From Bacteroidales bacterium (lineage in GTDB: Bacteria; Bacteroidota; Bacteroidia; Bacteroidales; F082), in NCBI GenBank assembly GCA_030683155.1, contig JAUXMV010000099.1:46624-110623 (forward strand): 64,000 nucleotides of DNA, written 5' to 3'. This document shows positions 1-8,633 of this stretch, in pieces (position 1 is the first letter of the stretch; every line of letters starts with the position of its first letter). Below the pieces are notes generated by a model. It did not search any database, was not told where the DNA came from, and saw only the letters and a program-made list of their open reading frames with translations. Made by a program: the position numbers and the translations under genes.

Positions 1-881
1 TGCAAAGTTCCGTTTCTGAAACGGTTCATTACATGATCGCGTTGTGCCTGTGAAAGGTCACCATGCAAAGAATCAGCATTGTATCCATCACGAATAAGTG
101 AATCAGCGATTTCCTGCGTTTCAATACGTGTACGGCAAAAAACAATCGCATAAATGCTTGGATTGAAATCGGCAAGACGTTTCAGTGCAGGGTAACGATC
201 GCGGGCCTGCACCATGTAATACATATGCTTTACGTTGGCAGTGCCGGCATTGCGGTCACCAACAGTTTTAATGACAGGCTTGTTCATATACTTGCTCAGG
301 ATGCGCTCCACCTGATCAGGCATGGTAGCCGAAAAAAGCAAAGTATTTTTTCCTTTTGGCATTTCCTGAAGGATGCTGTCAACATCTTCCTGAAAACCCA
401 TGTCGAGCATTTCATCTGCTTCATCAAGCACAGCCCATTTCACAAAGGTCAGGTTGACTTTACCACGGCGAATCATGTCGTTCATGCGGCCTGGAGTGGC
501 AACAATGATGTGTGGATTGTCGTACAATTGCTTCATTTGCACCTCAATTGAGGCACCGCCATAAATTGGGACAATTTTAATTTTTGGCATAAACTGCGCG
601 AAACTGGCAAGGTCGCGTGAGATTTGCATACACAGCTCGCGTGTAGGGCAAAGGATGACTGCCTGCGTTTGGCGCAAATCTGTATCCATATACTGTAATA
701 CAGGCAGCCCAAAGGCAGCGGTTTTGCCGGTTCCGGTTTGTGCGAGGCCTACCAGATCGGTGGCTTTTTCGAGTAAGATAGGAATTACGGCTGCCTGGAC
801 AGGCATAGGTTCGGCGAATCCGAGTGCTTCAACTGCTTTAAGGAGTTCTGGATTCAGTCCAAGTTCTTGAAAATTAGGCAT
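1..881 (-). CDS. DEAD-box ATP-dependent RNA helicase (3' end outside window)
   Basis: ATP-dependent RNA helicase that remodels structured RNA, for example during ribosome assembly or mRNA decay. I translated it from the start at 881 to the window edge, giving 293 residues. All the N-terminal core motifs are visible: a Q motif (FQELGLNPELL...PMPVQ), motif I AQTGTGKT, Ia PTREL, Ib TPGR, II DEAD, III SAT, and the beginning of the second RecA domain (IVFCRTR). The C-terminus lies beyond base 1, so whether it carries a DbpA-type RNA-binding tail as in DeaD/CsdA cannot be told. A -7 promoter element lies 24 bases upstream of the start. The family is certain; the exact member is not. Confidence 0.95.
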   Translation of the reverse strand, partial: MPNFQELGLNPELLKAVEALGFAEPMPVQAAVIPILLEKATDLVGLAQTGTGKTAAFGLPVLQYMDTDLRQTQAVILCPTRELCMQISRDLASFAQFMPKIKIVPIYGGASIEVQMKQLYDNPHIIVATPGRMNDMIRRGKVNLTFVKWAVLDEADEMLDMGFQEDVDSILQEMPKGKNTLLFSATMPDQVERILSKYMNKPVIKTVGDRNAGTANVKHMYYMVQARDRYPALKRLADFNPSIYAIVFCRTRIETQEIADSLIRDGYNADSLHGDLSQAQRDHVMNRFRNGTL

Positions 882-904
882 AAAATAAATCAATATTAGG
901 GCGG

Positions 905-912
905 CAAAGGTA
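905..912 (-). promoter_or_regulatory. Bacteroidota -7 promoter element for the DEAD-box helicase
   Basis: The minus strand reads TACCTTTG, a perfect match to the TAnnTTTG element recognised by the Bacteroidota primary sigma factor, 24 bases before the helicase start. No well-spaced -33 TTG is obvious, so the call rests on the -7 element alone. Confidence 0.5.
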
Positions 913-1183
913 CATTTATTCTGCTAATGAAATCAGAATCAATGAAAATATTGTTTGTAATACCCTGGACTGAAAAGTATGAAAACATTAAGCTAATAAT
1001 CAAACTTGCTTTTTTGACTATTTTTCAATTATTAAAACTTAAAACAGAAATGAAGTAAGCTGCTTTAGAGAATTAATTTATGAAAGCCCATCGAGAAAAA
1101 ACCTCTTTTCTGAAGTGCCGAAAATACTGTAAATATGTCTCTCCAAAACAAGAAAAGTTCATTAAAACTTCACTATTTTTGAC

Positions 1184-1831
1184 TTATGAACCTATTGCTA
1201 CAAAAGGATTTGACACTTTTTCACTGCCAATAGTAGTTTCAGGGCCATGACCCGGATAGACAAGTGTTTGTTCGGGCAACACAAAAAGTTTACTCCAGAT
1301 ACTGTTTTTCAGCACATCGTAATCACCTCCGGGAAGGTCGGTGCGACCAATGCTTTGATAAAAAAGCACATCTCCTGCAATCACAAAAGGAATGTCATCG
1401 CAGTAAAAACAAACGCTGCCAAGTGCGTGGCCGGGTGTATGCAAAACTTTAAGGCGGCTGTTTCCGAATGAAAGTTCCTGCCCGTCAGTCAATGGAAAAG
1501 AAGGTTTACAGACTTTATTTAACTTAAGTCCAAAAGTTTCGGCATAGTCAATCGCATTTGTGAGATAAATATCGCCATCGGGATGGGCGAAAAGCGGAAG
1601 ATCGTAAGTCTCCGAAACCCATGCGTTTCCAAGAATGTGATCGATATGCGCGTGGGTACCAAGAAGCATAACAGGCTTAAGCTGCTGTCCGGATATAAAG
1701 GCCGACAGCTCTTCCTGCTCTCTGTGTGAGGAGCATGCAGCATCGATAATGACACATTCACCTGTTTCATCATAAAGCAGATAGGTGTTCACCTGAAAAG
1801 GATTGAAGACGAATTTTTTGATCTTTATCAT
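1184..1831 (-). CDS. MBL-fold metallo-hydrolase (glyoxalase II-like)
   Basis: A 215-residue cytoplasmic hydrolase of the metallo-beta-lactamase fold, resembling glyoxalase II and YcbL-type thioesterases that act on glutathione or other thioesters. The binuclear-metal motif HAHIDH is present, followed by the later ligands HTPGHALGS, AGDVLF and YPGHGPET. An in-frame extension to 1885 exists, but the probable promoter (1857-1864) falls inside it, so the ATG at 1831 (MIKIKKFVFN) is preferred. It is divergent from the large outer-membrane protein gene. Family is sure; substrate is not known. Confidence 0.88.
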   Translation of the reverse strand: MIKIKKFVFNPFQVNTYLLYDETGECVIIDAACSSHREQEELSAFISGQQLKPVMLLGTHAHIDHILGNAWVSETYDLPLFAHPDGDIYLTNAIDYAETFGLKLNKVCKPSFPLTDGQELSFGNSRLKVLHTPGHALGSVCFYCDDIPFVIAGDVLFYQSIGRTDLPGGDYDVLKNSIWSKLFVLPEQTLVYPGHGPETTIGSEKVSNPFVAIGS

Positions 1832-1856
1832 AAACTTTACATATAAAATGATGAAG

Positions 1857-1864
1857 CAAAGATA
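1857..1864 (-). promoter_or_regulatory. -7 promoter element for the MBL-fold hydrolase
   Basis: The minus strand reads TATCTTTG, matching TAnnTTTG. A TTG lies 22 bases further upstream (1887-1889), slightly longer than the usual spacing. Its position decides the downstream start codon in favour of 1831. Confidence 0.5.
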
Positions 1865-1942
1865 AAACTTAACCGCAAGGATCACCCAACAATCAATCCC
1901 TAAATTTGTATTACTTTAGCCCCGTATTTTGCTAGATTGTAT

Positions 1943-4900
1943 ATGCACACTGGATTCATTGAGAGAAACAAGCTGATTTGGAAGAAGTTTTGCATTATTG
2001 CAAGCTTTCTTCTGATTCTTTTTGCCGGCTTTTTTCCTTTAAAAAGCGCTGCGCAGTTCTATAACGGTTCGAACATGAATTTCGGAAAAAACAGGGTGCA
2101 ATGGGGAACAACAATTTGGTTTTTCTATCGCTTTGATCAGTTTGACACCTATTTTTATCTCAACGGAAGCGAGCTTGCGCTCTACACAGCCCAATATGCC
2201 GAAGAGCAAATTCCAAATTTAGAACGACGACTTCAGACAGCTCTGACAGAAAAAATTCAGTTTATCGTTTTCAACAGCCTTGGCGACCTGAAACAAAGCA
2301 ATATTGGGTTGACTTCGGAGCAACAATACAATACCGGTGGAATTACACACATCATAGGAAACAAAGTTTTTCTCTATTTTGACGGTAATTACCTGAATTT
2401 TGAAATGCAGATAAGGGCAGGAATCGCTGAGATGCTGGTTAGTCAGCTCATGTTTGGCGGGAGCGTTGGTTCTCAGATTCGCAACACAACACTTTTCAAA
2501 CTTCCCGACTGGTATAAAAAGGGATTGCTTTCATACATTTCAGGAGAATGGAACACCTCACTTGACAGCCGCATGCGCGAAGGGGTAACAACAGGTCGGT
2601 TTCGTAAAATAAACCGTCTTGAAGGTGAAGAAGCCCTAATAGCAGGTCATTCATTCTGGCGTTTTATTGAAGTGAAATACGGGCCTGGAGCCATTCCCGA
2701 TATTGTCCATATGACGCAGGTGGGTCGCAATGTGCAAAATGGTTTTCTTTATGTAACAGGCGTCAAGTTCAAGCAACTGATAAAAGACTGGTATCAATTT
2801 TATGAAGAAAGTTTTGCGGGTTCGGAGATCAGGATCCCTTCAGAACCACTTTCGCTAAAATACAGAACCTACCGAAGCTTTAACAGGCCTGATTTCAGTC
2901 CTGACGAACGCTACTTAAGTTATACCACAAGTGATGAGGGTTTGCTCAAACTATGGCTGCTGGATCTTCAAACGGGCAAAAAAACAAAGATGTTTAAAGC
3001 CGGCTACAGTACCGATGAAAAAATTGATGCATCGTTTCCGCTTACAGCATGGCATCCTTCAGGTGAAATTTTCGCCTTTATACTTGAACAAAAAGGTAAA
3101 ATATTTCTACACTTCTACAACCTTAGCGACAAAAGTGTTGATGTGCGCAATATGTTCGATTTCCAGAAAATTACCCATATCAACTATTCCGGTGATGGAC
3201 GTCAAATTGTTATGTCGGCCGTAAGGCAAGGTAAACCGGATATTTACGTTTTTGACCTGGCTTCGAATTCTCATATTCAGATTACAAACGACTACTATAC
3301 TGATCTTTATCCAATGTTTGCAGACGGAAACAAAAGAATCATCTTTAGCTCAAACAGACCCTCGGATACTTTGAGAGCACAAGACAAACCCGAGGGACAA
3401 CTTCCAACTTTTGATCTTTTCGCCTATGACTTTTCAAAAAGAAATCCTATTCTTCGCCGGCTGACGGACACCCCGCTAGCCAATGAAATGAAACCTGCAC
3501 TGAAGGCAAAAGGTGAAATCAATTACCTGAGTGATAAAAACGGGTTCTATAATCTTTTCAGTGGTCGTTTTGACAGTGTCATCGCCTATGTGGATACAAC
3601 AGTGCATTACCGATATTTCATGGAGTCATTTCAAAGAACGGATTTCACAACCAATATTCTTTATTATGCCAGTGCTCCGCTTTCCGAAAGTTTCTATGTT
3701 GTAGCACGCAGTGACAATAAACAGAAAATATTTTCATTAAAAGATCATGAATTTGCTTTGATTCCTGCCGAATCGGCTGATATGACACCGTTTATGCTGC
3801 AACAACAAGCTGACAGAAAACGCAGCACAGAGGAACAGGCAGCTGTTGAAAAACAAAGAAAAAGATTTAGATCACTTTTCCGGCCTGCTGAAATCTCCGA
3901 TACTTTGCGACAGAGTCCGCTGCCATCGCGGCAAGGAGCTTTTGGTATAAGTGGAAGTCAGCGCTTGTCTTTGCTTAATCAAGGCAAAGAGGCGCAGATT
4001 GCTGAAGCGAGAAAAGATCCCAAACGCAGAAATTATCTGGTTGAATATTTTTACGATGAACTGGTCACACAGGTCGATTTCACCTATATCAACTATAGCT
4101 ATCAGCCATTCAGCGGTGGTGGCTCGCCCATTTATCTCAATCCCGGCTTCAATGTTTATATGGGTGTCAATCTAACCGATCTGCTTGAAGACTATCGCAT
4201 CAGCGGAGGCGTAAGACTTAATACGAGCTTAATAAACAACGAGTATGCGCTTTCATTTAGCAATCTGAAACAGCGTTTGGACAAGCACATCGTACTTCAC
4301 AGGCAATCGGTTGAAGATTTTGGGCAAACAGCATTTACGCGTACCCATTCACATCAGGCATTTTATATGGTAAGCTGGCCTTTTAGTGAAATTCTCAGTG
4401 TCAAAGGCACAGCCATTTTCCGCAATGATATGAAAGTATTTCTGGCAACGGATCAAATAAATATGAAAAAGCCCAATTCCTATGAAAACTGGGGCGGGCT
4501 CAGAAGTGAACTTGTGTTTGATAATTCACGAACAATCGGGATGAATTTATACACAGGTATGCGCTGGAAAGTGTTTGGAGAGTATTATCAGCTCATTGAT
4601 GCCAAAAGCAAAAACTTTGTTGTGCTTGGTCTTGATTTCAGGCATTATCAGCGTATTCATCGCAATTTTATCTGGGCCAACAGGTTTGCGGCAAGCACTT
4701 CGTTTGGCAACAACAAACTCATTTATTATATGGGCGGTGTTGACAACTGGCTTTTCCCAAAATTTGATCAGCAAACACCAATTGATTATGGTCAGAATTA
4801 TGCTTATCAAACGCTGGCAACAAACATGCGCGGCTTCAATCAAAACATCCGCAACGGCAATAGTTTTGCCGTAGTGAATACTGAACTCCGCTTCCCGGTC

Positions 4901-5218
4901 TTTAGTTATTTGTTTCAAAACCCGATCAGTTCCAACTTTATCCGCAACTTCCAGTTAACAGCTTTTGGCGACCTTGGCACTGCCTGGACAGGCTGGAACC
5001 CATACAATCCCAGCAATTCACTCTATACTAGCTATATATACAGTGGCCCACTCACAGTTTCGGTGGAAGTGCAAAAAGATCCACTCGTAGGTGGAATGGG
5101 ATTTGGGGCAAGAACAACTTTGCTGGGCTATTTTGTAAGAGCAGATGTTGCGTGGGGCATTGAAGATGCCAGAATAAACAAACCTGTTTTTTATCTTTCG
5201 TTTAGCTTAGATTTTTAG
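1943..5218 (+). CDS. Large outer-membrane protein: peptidase-MA-like, TolB-like propeller and beta-barrel
   Basis: A 1091-residue envelope protein. A signal peptide follows a basic stretch (NKLIWKKF, then a hydrophobic run ending in SAAQ). Residues about 40-290 resemble the peptidase-MA/collagenase-like fold, with DWYKKGLLSYISGEW, but the zinc motif HExxH is not present. Residues about 300-620 contain TolB/WD40-like propeller blades (NRPDFSPDERYLSYTTS, YSGDGRQIVMSA). The last 370 residues alternate as in a beta-barrel and end in aromatic FYLSFSLDF, typical of Omp85/surface-antigen-like barrels. A TTG six bases upstream is a less likely start. The TauE-like gene follows after 11 bases. Function unknown; a structural or protein-folding role in the outer membrane is inferred. 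Confidence 0.8.
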   Translation: MHTGFIERNKLIWKKFCIIASFLLILFAGFFPLKSAAQFYNGSNMNFGKNRVQWGTTIWFFYRFDQFDTYFYLNGSELALYTAQYAEEQIPNLERRLQTALTEKIQFIVFNSLGDLKQSNIGLTSEQQYNTGGITHIIGNKVFLYFDGNYLNFEMQIRAGIAEMLVSQLMFGGSVGSQIRNTTLFKLPDWYKKGLLSYISGEWNTSLDSRMREGVTTGRFRKINRLEGEEALIAGHSFWRFIEVKYGPGAIPDIVHMTQVGRNVQNGFLYVTGVKFKQLIKDWYQFYEESFAGSEIRIPSEPLSLKYRTYRSFNRPDFSPDERYLSYTTSDEGLLKLWLLDLQTGKKTKMFKAGYSTDEKIDASFPLTAWHPSGEIFAFILEQKGKIFLHFYNLSDKSVDVRNMFDFQKITHINYSGDGRQIVMSAVRQGKPDIYVFDLASNSHIQITNDYYTDLYPMFADGNKRIIFSSNRPSDTLRAQDKPEGQLPTFDLFAYDFSKRNPILRRLTDTPLANEMKPALKAKGEINYLSDKNGFYNLFSGRFDSVIAYVDTTVHYRYFMESFQRTDFTTNILYYASAPLSESFYVVARSDNKQKIFSLKDHEFALIPAESADMTPFMLQQQADRKRSTEEQAAVEKQRKRFRSLFRPAEISDTLRQSPLPSRQGAFGISGSQRLSLLNQGKEAQIAEARKDPKRRNYLVEYFYDELVTQVDFTYINYSYQPFSGGGSPIYLNPGFNVYMGVNLTDLLEDYRISGGVRLNTSLINNEYALSFSNLKQRLDKHIVLHRQSVEDFGQTAFTRTHSHQAFYMVSWPFSEILSVKGTAIFRNDMKVFLATDQINMKKPNSYENWGGLRSELVFDNSRTIGMNLYTGMRWKVFGEYYQLIDAKSKNFVVLGLDFRHYQRIHRNFIWANRFAASTSFGNNKLIYYMGGVDNWLFPKFDQQTPIDYGQNYAYQTLATNMRGFNQNIRNGNSFAVVNTELRFPVFSYLFQNPISSNFIRNFQLTAFGDLGTAWTGWNPYNPSNSLYTSYIYSGPLTVSVEVQKDPLVGGMGFGARTTLLGYFVRADVAWGIEDARINKPVFYLSFSLDF

Positions 5219-5223
5219 GAGGG
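5217..5223 (+). promoter_or_regulatory. Strong Shine-Dalgarno overlapping the upstream stop codon
   Basis: AGGAGGG starts inside the TAG stop of the preceding gene and lies six bases before the ATG at 5230. Such a strong ribosome-binding site is uncommon in this phylum and suggests coupled translation of the permease. Confidence 0.6.
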
Positions 5224-5229
5224 CAAAAG

Positions 5230-5598
5230 ATGACAACATCAACCATTATTCTTCTTATCCTAATCGGCTTGCTTGCCGGAGTATTCAGTGGTATTGTCGG
5301 ATTGGGCGGTGGTTTGATCATCATCCCGGCACTGATATATCTGCTCCACATGGATCAATACGGAGCACAAGGTACAAGTCTGGCGATGATGCTTCCTCCT
5401 ATCGGCCTTCTGGCGGCCTTCAACTATTACAGGGCAGGAGCACTGAATATAAAATATGCCATGATTCTGGCGGTAGCGTTTTTTATTGGCGGATATTTCG
5501 GTTCAAGATTCGCATTGAGTATTCCAGCGGATACTTTGCGTAAAATTTTCGCTTTTGCACTTATCCTCGTTGCAGCCAGAATGTTGTGGGGGAAATAA
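5230..5598 (+). CDS. TauE/SafE-family permease, half-length
   Basis: A 122-residue membrane protein with about four hydrophobic segments. It contains the family signature GIVGLGGGLIIIPAL near residue 20 and the GGYFGSRFA motif near residue 88. TauE/SafE (DUF81) proteins usually have about 250 residues built of two such halves and export sulfite, sulfoacetate or similar anions. Here only one repeat is present, so it would need to dimerise. It is translated directly after the large outer-membrane protein, but no functional link is evident. Confidence 0.85.
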   Translation: MTTSTIILLILIGLLAGVFSGIVGLGGGLIIIPALIYLLHMDQYGAQGTSLAMMLPPIGLLAAFNYYRAGALNIKYAMILAVAFFIGGYFGSRFALSIPADTLRKIFAFALILVAARMLWGK

Positions 5599-5851
5599 TG
5601 TTGTGCAACTGTCTGTGCCAAACTTTCTATTTTTCGTGCCAAAAAAATTTAATATACCACCTAAATTCATTTAATCCCTTGAAAGGCGCATGATTGATAA
5701 GTTATCAACACACCATTGTTCAAAATTTGAATTCGAAAAAACTGAATAGTGTATTATCTTGCAGTCCTTTTTGATGGGTATCTGTCAAATACTAAAACAC
5801 TAAAAAATAGCATTTTAAATTTTGAAGCATTAAAAAAGCAAACACTAAATC

Positions 5852-8566
5852 ATGGAAAACAATCTATTTGCAAACCTCGAGACCTCCACAAAACAAGAGA
5901 AGGAAAGTTCATTTTATGACAAAATGAAGGAGATGCGAATCAGACCTGAAATCAAAGATCTTATTGAACAAGAAGCTGAAATTATCGCAATTAAAGAAGA
6001 TGCCCAGTCAATTATTCCAGAAAAAAAACCATTGAAAACATACACGCACGAAGAAGTACTCAAGGCTGCAACAATATATTTTAAAGGCGATTCCCTTGCT
6101 GCAAATGTCTGGATGAATAAATATTCACTCAAAGACAGTGCAGGCAACCTTTTCGAATTGACGCCAGATGATATGCACCGCAGACTGGCATCAGAAATAT
6201 CAAGGATTGAAAAAAAGTATCCTAATCCTGTCTCGGAAGAAGAAATCTATAATGCATTAAAAGATTTTCGGTATATTGTTCCGCAGGGTAGTCCAATGGC
6301 GGGAATTGGCAATAATTTTCAGGTGTCGTCACTTTCCAACTGCTTTGTGATTGGCAATAACGGTCCGTCCGATTCCTACGGTGGCATTATGAAAATTGAC
6401 CAGGAACAGGTTCAGCTCATGAAACGCAGAGGTGGTGTCGGACACGACCTTTCACACATAAGGCCTACCGGAAGTCCAGTAAAAAATAGCGCATTGACCT
6501 CAACCGGTGTAGTTCCCTTTATGGAGCGTTATTCCAATTCTACACGTGAAGTGGCTCAGGACGGTCGTCGCGGAGCGCTCATGTTAAGCATCAGCATAAA
6601 ACACCCTGATGCTGAAAACTTTATTGATGCCAAGATGGAACTCGGCAAAGTTACAGGTGCCAATGTTTCAGTGCGAATTTCTGATGAGTTTATGCAAGCA
6701 GTCATTCAGAATAAAAGTTTCAAGCAGCAATATCCGATCGAGTCCGAAAACCCCTGGTTTGTGCAAGAAGTTGACGCTCGGAAACTATGGGACAAAATAA
6801 TTCATAATGCCTGGGCCTCAGCAGAGCCGGGTATTTTGTTCTGGGATACTATCATCCGTGAATCTATCCCGGATTCTTATGCAGACCTTGGTTTTAAAAC
6901 CCTCTCGACAAATCCTTGTGGCGAAATCCCATTGTGCGCCTATGACAGTTGCCGTTTACTGGCTATCAACCTGTATAGCTATGTTGAAAATCCATTTACC
7001 TCAGAATCAACCTTCAACATAGAATTGTTTACAAAACACGCCAGACTTGCGCAACGCATTATGGATGATATCGTTGATCTGGAGATTGAAAAAGTTGACG
7101 CAATCATCGCCAAAATTGAAGCTGACCCTGAAGATGTCGAAGTAAAAGGAGTAGAATTACGTCTCTGGCAAAACATACGAAAAAAAGCCCTTCAAGGCCG
7201 TAGAACTGGCATTGGCATTACCGCCGAAGGTGATATGCTCGCAGCTCTTGGCACACGTTATGGCTCAGTGGATGCCATCAACTTCTCTACTGAAATTCAC
7301 AAATTGCTGGCGCTTGAAGTTTACAGATCTTCAGTAGATATGGCTGAAGAAAGAGGTGCTTTTGAAGTTTTTGACATTCAGCGCGAATCAAAAAATCCTT
7401 TCATTGCCCGCATCCATGAACAGGCTCCAAGGCTGTATGAAAAAATGGAAAAAGTAGGTCGCCGGAATATTGCAATGCTAACAATAGCCCCAACAGGCAG
7501 CGTAAGTATCTGTACACAAACGACTTCCGGAATTGAACCCGTTTTCATGGTCAATTACAAACGCCGACGTAAGGTAAATCCAAATGACAGAAACGTTACA
7601 ATAAATTTCGTAGATGAGGTGGGCGATTCCTGGGAAGAATACAATGTGTTTCATCCAAAATTTGAAGTGTGGCTTCAGGCTAACGGCTATGATGTGAAAG
7701 AAGTTAAATCTTATGCCGACGAACAATTGCAGGAAATAATAGCAAGATCTCCTTACTATAAAGCGACTTCAAATGATATTGACTGGGTGAGCAAAGTCAA
7801 AATGCAGGGCGATATTCAGAAATGGGTAGACCACTCCATCAGCGTGACTGTGAATGTGCCAAGCGAAGTAAACGAAGAAATGGTGAGCGACATTTATCGC
7901 ACAGCCTGGGAAAGCGGTTGCAAGGGCATCACAATTTACAGAGACGGCTCACGATCAGGGGTACTAATCAGTGCTGATGAAAAGAAAAATAAAGATGCTG
8001 ATAACGATGAATTCAAAGAAACAACAGCTCCTTCAAGGCCAAAATTACTTGAAGCAGATGTGGTAAGATTCCAAAACAATTATGAAAAATGGATTGCCGT
8101 TGTTGGAAGAATCAACGGAAAACCTTACGAAATATTTACCGGAAAAGCAGATGATTTCTACCTCCCACCCTGGGTTGAAAATGGTTGGGTTATCCGTGAA
8201 AAACGCAGAAATGAAAAAGCACGATACGACTTCCAGTTCCAGGACAAACAAGGCTACAAAGTTACTATAGAAGGTCTTAGCCGTTCATTTAATAAAGAAT
8301 ACTGGAACTATGCCAAATTAATTTCTGGTATCCTCCGTCATGGAATGCCTTTACCTTATGCTATTGAACTGGTCGAAAATCTTACACTTGATGAGGACAA
8401 TATCAACACATGGAAAAATGGTGTTGTACGCGCCCTAAAGCGCTACATTCCAGATGGAACACAGGCACATGGCAAATTATGCCCTGAATGCGGCGATACA
8501 AAAAGCTTGATTTATCAGGATGGCTGCCTGAGTTGCAAGTCATGCGGCTATTCAAAATGCAGTTGA
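5852..8566 (+). CDS. nrdJ: Adenosylcobalamin-dependent (class II) ribonucleotide reductase
   Basis: Reduces ribonucleotides to deoxyribonucleotides using a B12-generated thiyl radical, independent of oxygen. The 904-residue protein has an ATP-cone-like N-terminus, the active-site Cys in LSNCFVIGN (Cys164), the finger-loop NPCGEIPLC (Cys356), the phosphate-binding APTGSVS segment, and the C-terminal redox/zinc tail CPECGD...CLSCKSCGYSKCS (residues 877-904). It stands alone with a 253-base upstream region and is followed by a hairpin terminator. No cobalamin riboswitch or clear NrdR box was recognised upstream. Full length, no intein. Confidence 0.95.
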   Translation: MENNLFANLETSTKQEKESSFYDKMKEMRIRPEIKDLIEQEAEIIAIKEDAQSIIPEKKPLKTYTHEEVLKAATIYFKGDSLAANVWMNKYSLKDSAGNLFELTPDDMHRRLASEISRIEKKYPNPVSEEEIYNALKDFRYIVPQGSPMAGIGNNFQVSSLSNCFVIGNNGPSDSYGGIMKIDQEQVQLMKRRGGVGHDLSHIRPTGSPVKNSALTSTGVVPFMERYSNSTREVAQDGRRGALMLSISIKHPDAENFIDAKMELGKVTGANVSVRISDEFMQAVIQNKSFKQQYPIESENPWFVQEVDARKLWDKIIHNAWASAEPGILFWDTIIRESIPDSYADLGFKTLSTNPCGEIPLCAYDSCRLLAINLYSYVENPFTSESTFNIELFTKHARLAQRIMDDIVDLEIEKVDAIIAKIEADPEDVEVKGVELRLWQNIRKKALQGRRTGIGITAEGDMLAALGTRYGSVDAINFSTEIHKLLALEVYRSSVDMAEERGAFEVFDIQRESKNPFIARIHEQAPRLYEKMEKVGRRNIAMLTIAPTGSVSICTQTTSGIEPVFMVNYKRRRKVNPNDRNVTINFVDEVGDSWEEYNVFHPKFEVWLQANGYDVKEVKSYADEQLQEIIARSPYYKATSNDIDWVSKVKMQGDIQKWVDHSISVTVNVPSEVNEEMVSDIYRTAWESGCKGITIYRDGSRSGVLISADEKKNKDADNDEFKETTAPSRPKLLEADVVRFQNNYEKWIAVVGRINGKPYEIFTGKADDFYLPPWVENGWVIREKRRNEKARYDFQFQDKQGYKVTIEGLSRSFNKEYWNYAKLISGILRHGMPLPYAIELVENLTLDEDNINTWKNGVVRALKRYIPDGTQAHGKLCPECGDTKSLIYQDGCLSCKSCGYSKCS

Positions 8567-8585
8567 GTTCTTATGCTATTAATAT

Positions 8586-8615
8586 AAAAACCAGCTTCTT
8601 GCGAGGCTGGTTTTT
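8586..8615. terminator. Bidirectional intrinsic terminator
   Basis: A perfect 10-base stem (AAAAACCAGC / GCTGGTTTTT) with a 10-base loop followed by a T run lies between the convergent nrdJ and GT39 genes. With A/T tracts on both sides it can end transcription in either direction. Confidence 0.85.
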
Positions 8616-8633
8616 TTATGCTATTACATGAAA

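Noticed and set aside
5702..5710. TTATCAACA, similar to a DnaA box, upstream of nrdJ
   Set aside because: A single site with one mismatch to TTATCCACA in AT-rich DNA; no cluster of boxes, so neither an origin nor clear DnaA control.
5599..5851. Cobalamin riboswitch before nrdJ
   Set aside because: I found no conserved B12-box or matching stems; B12-dependent reductases need not be controlled this way.
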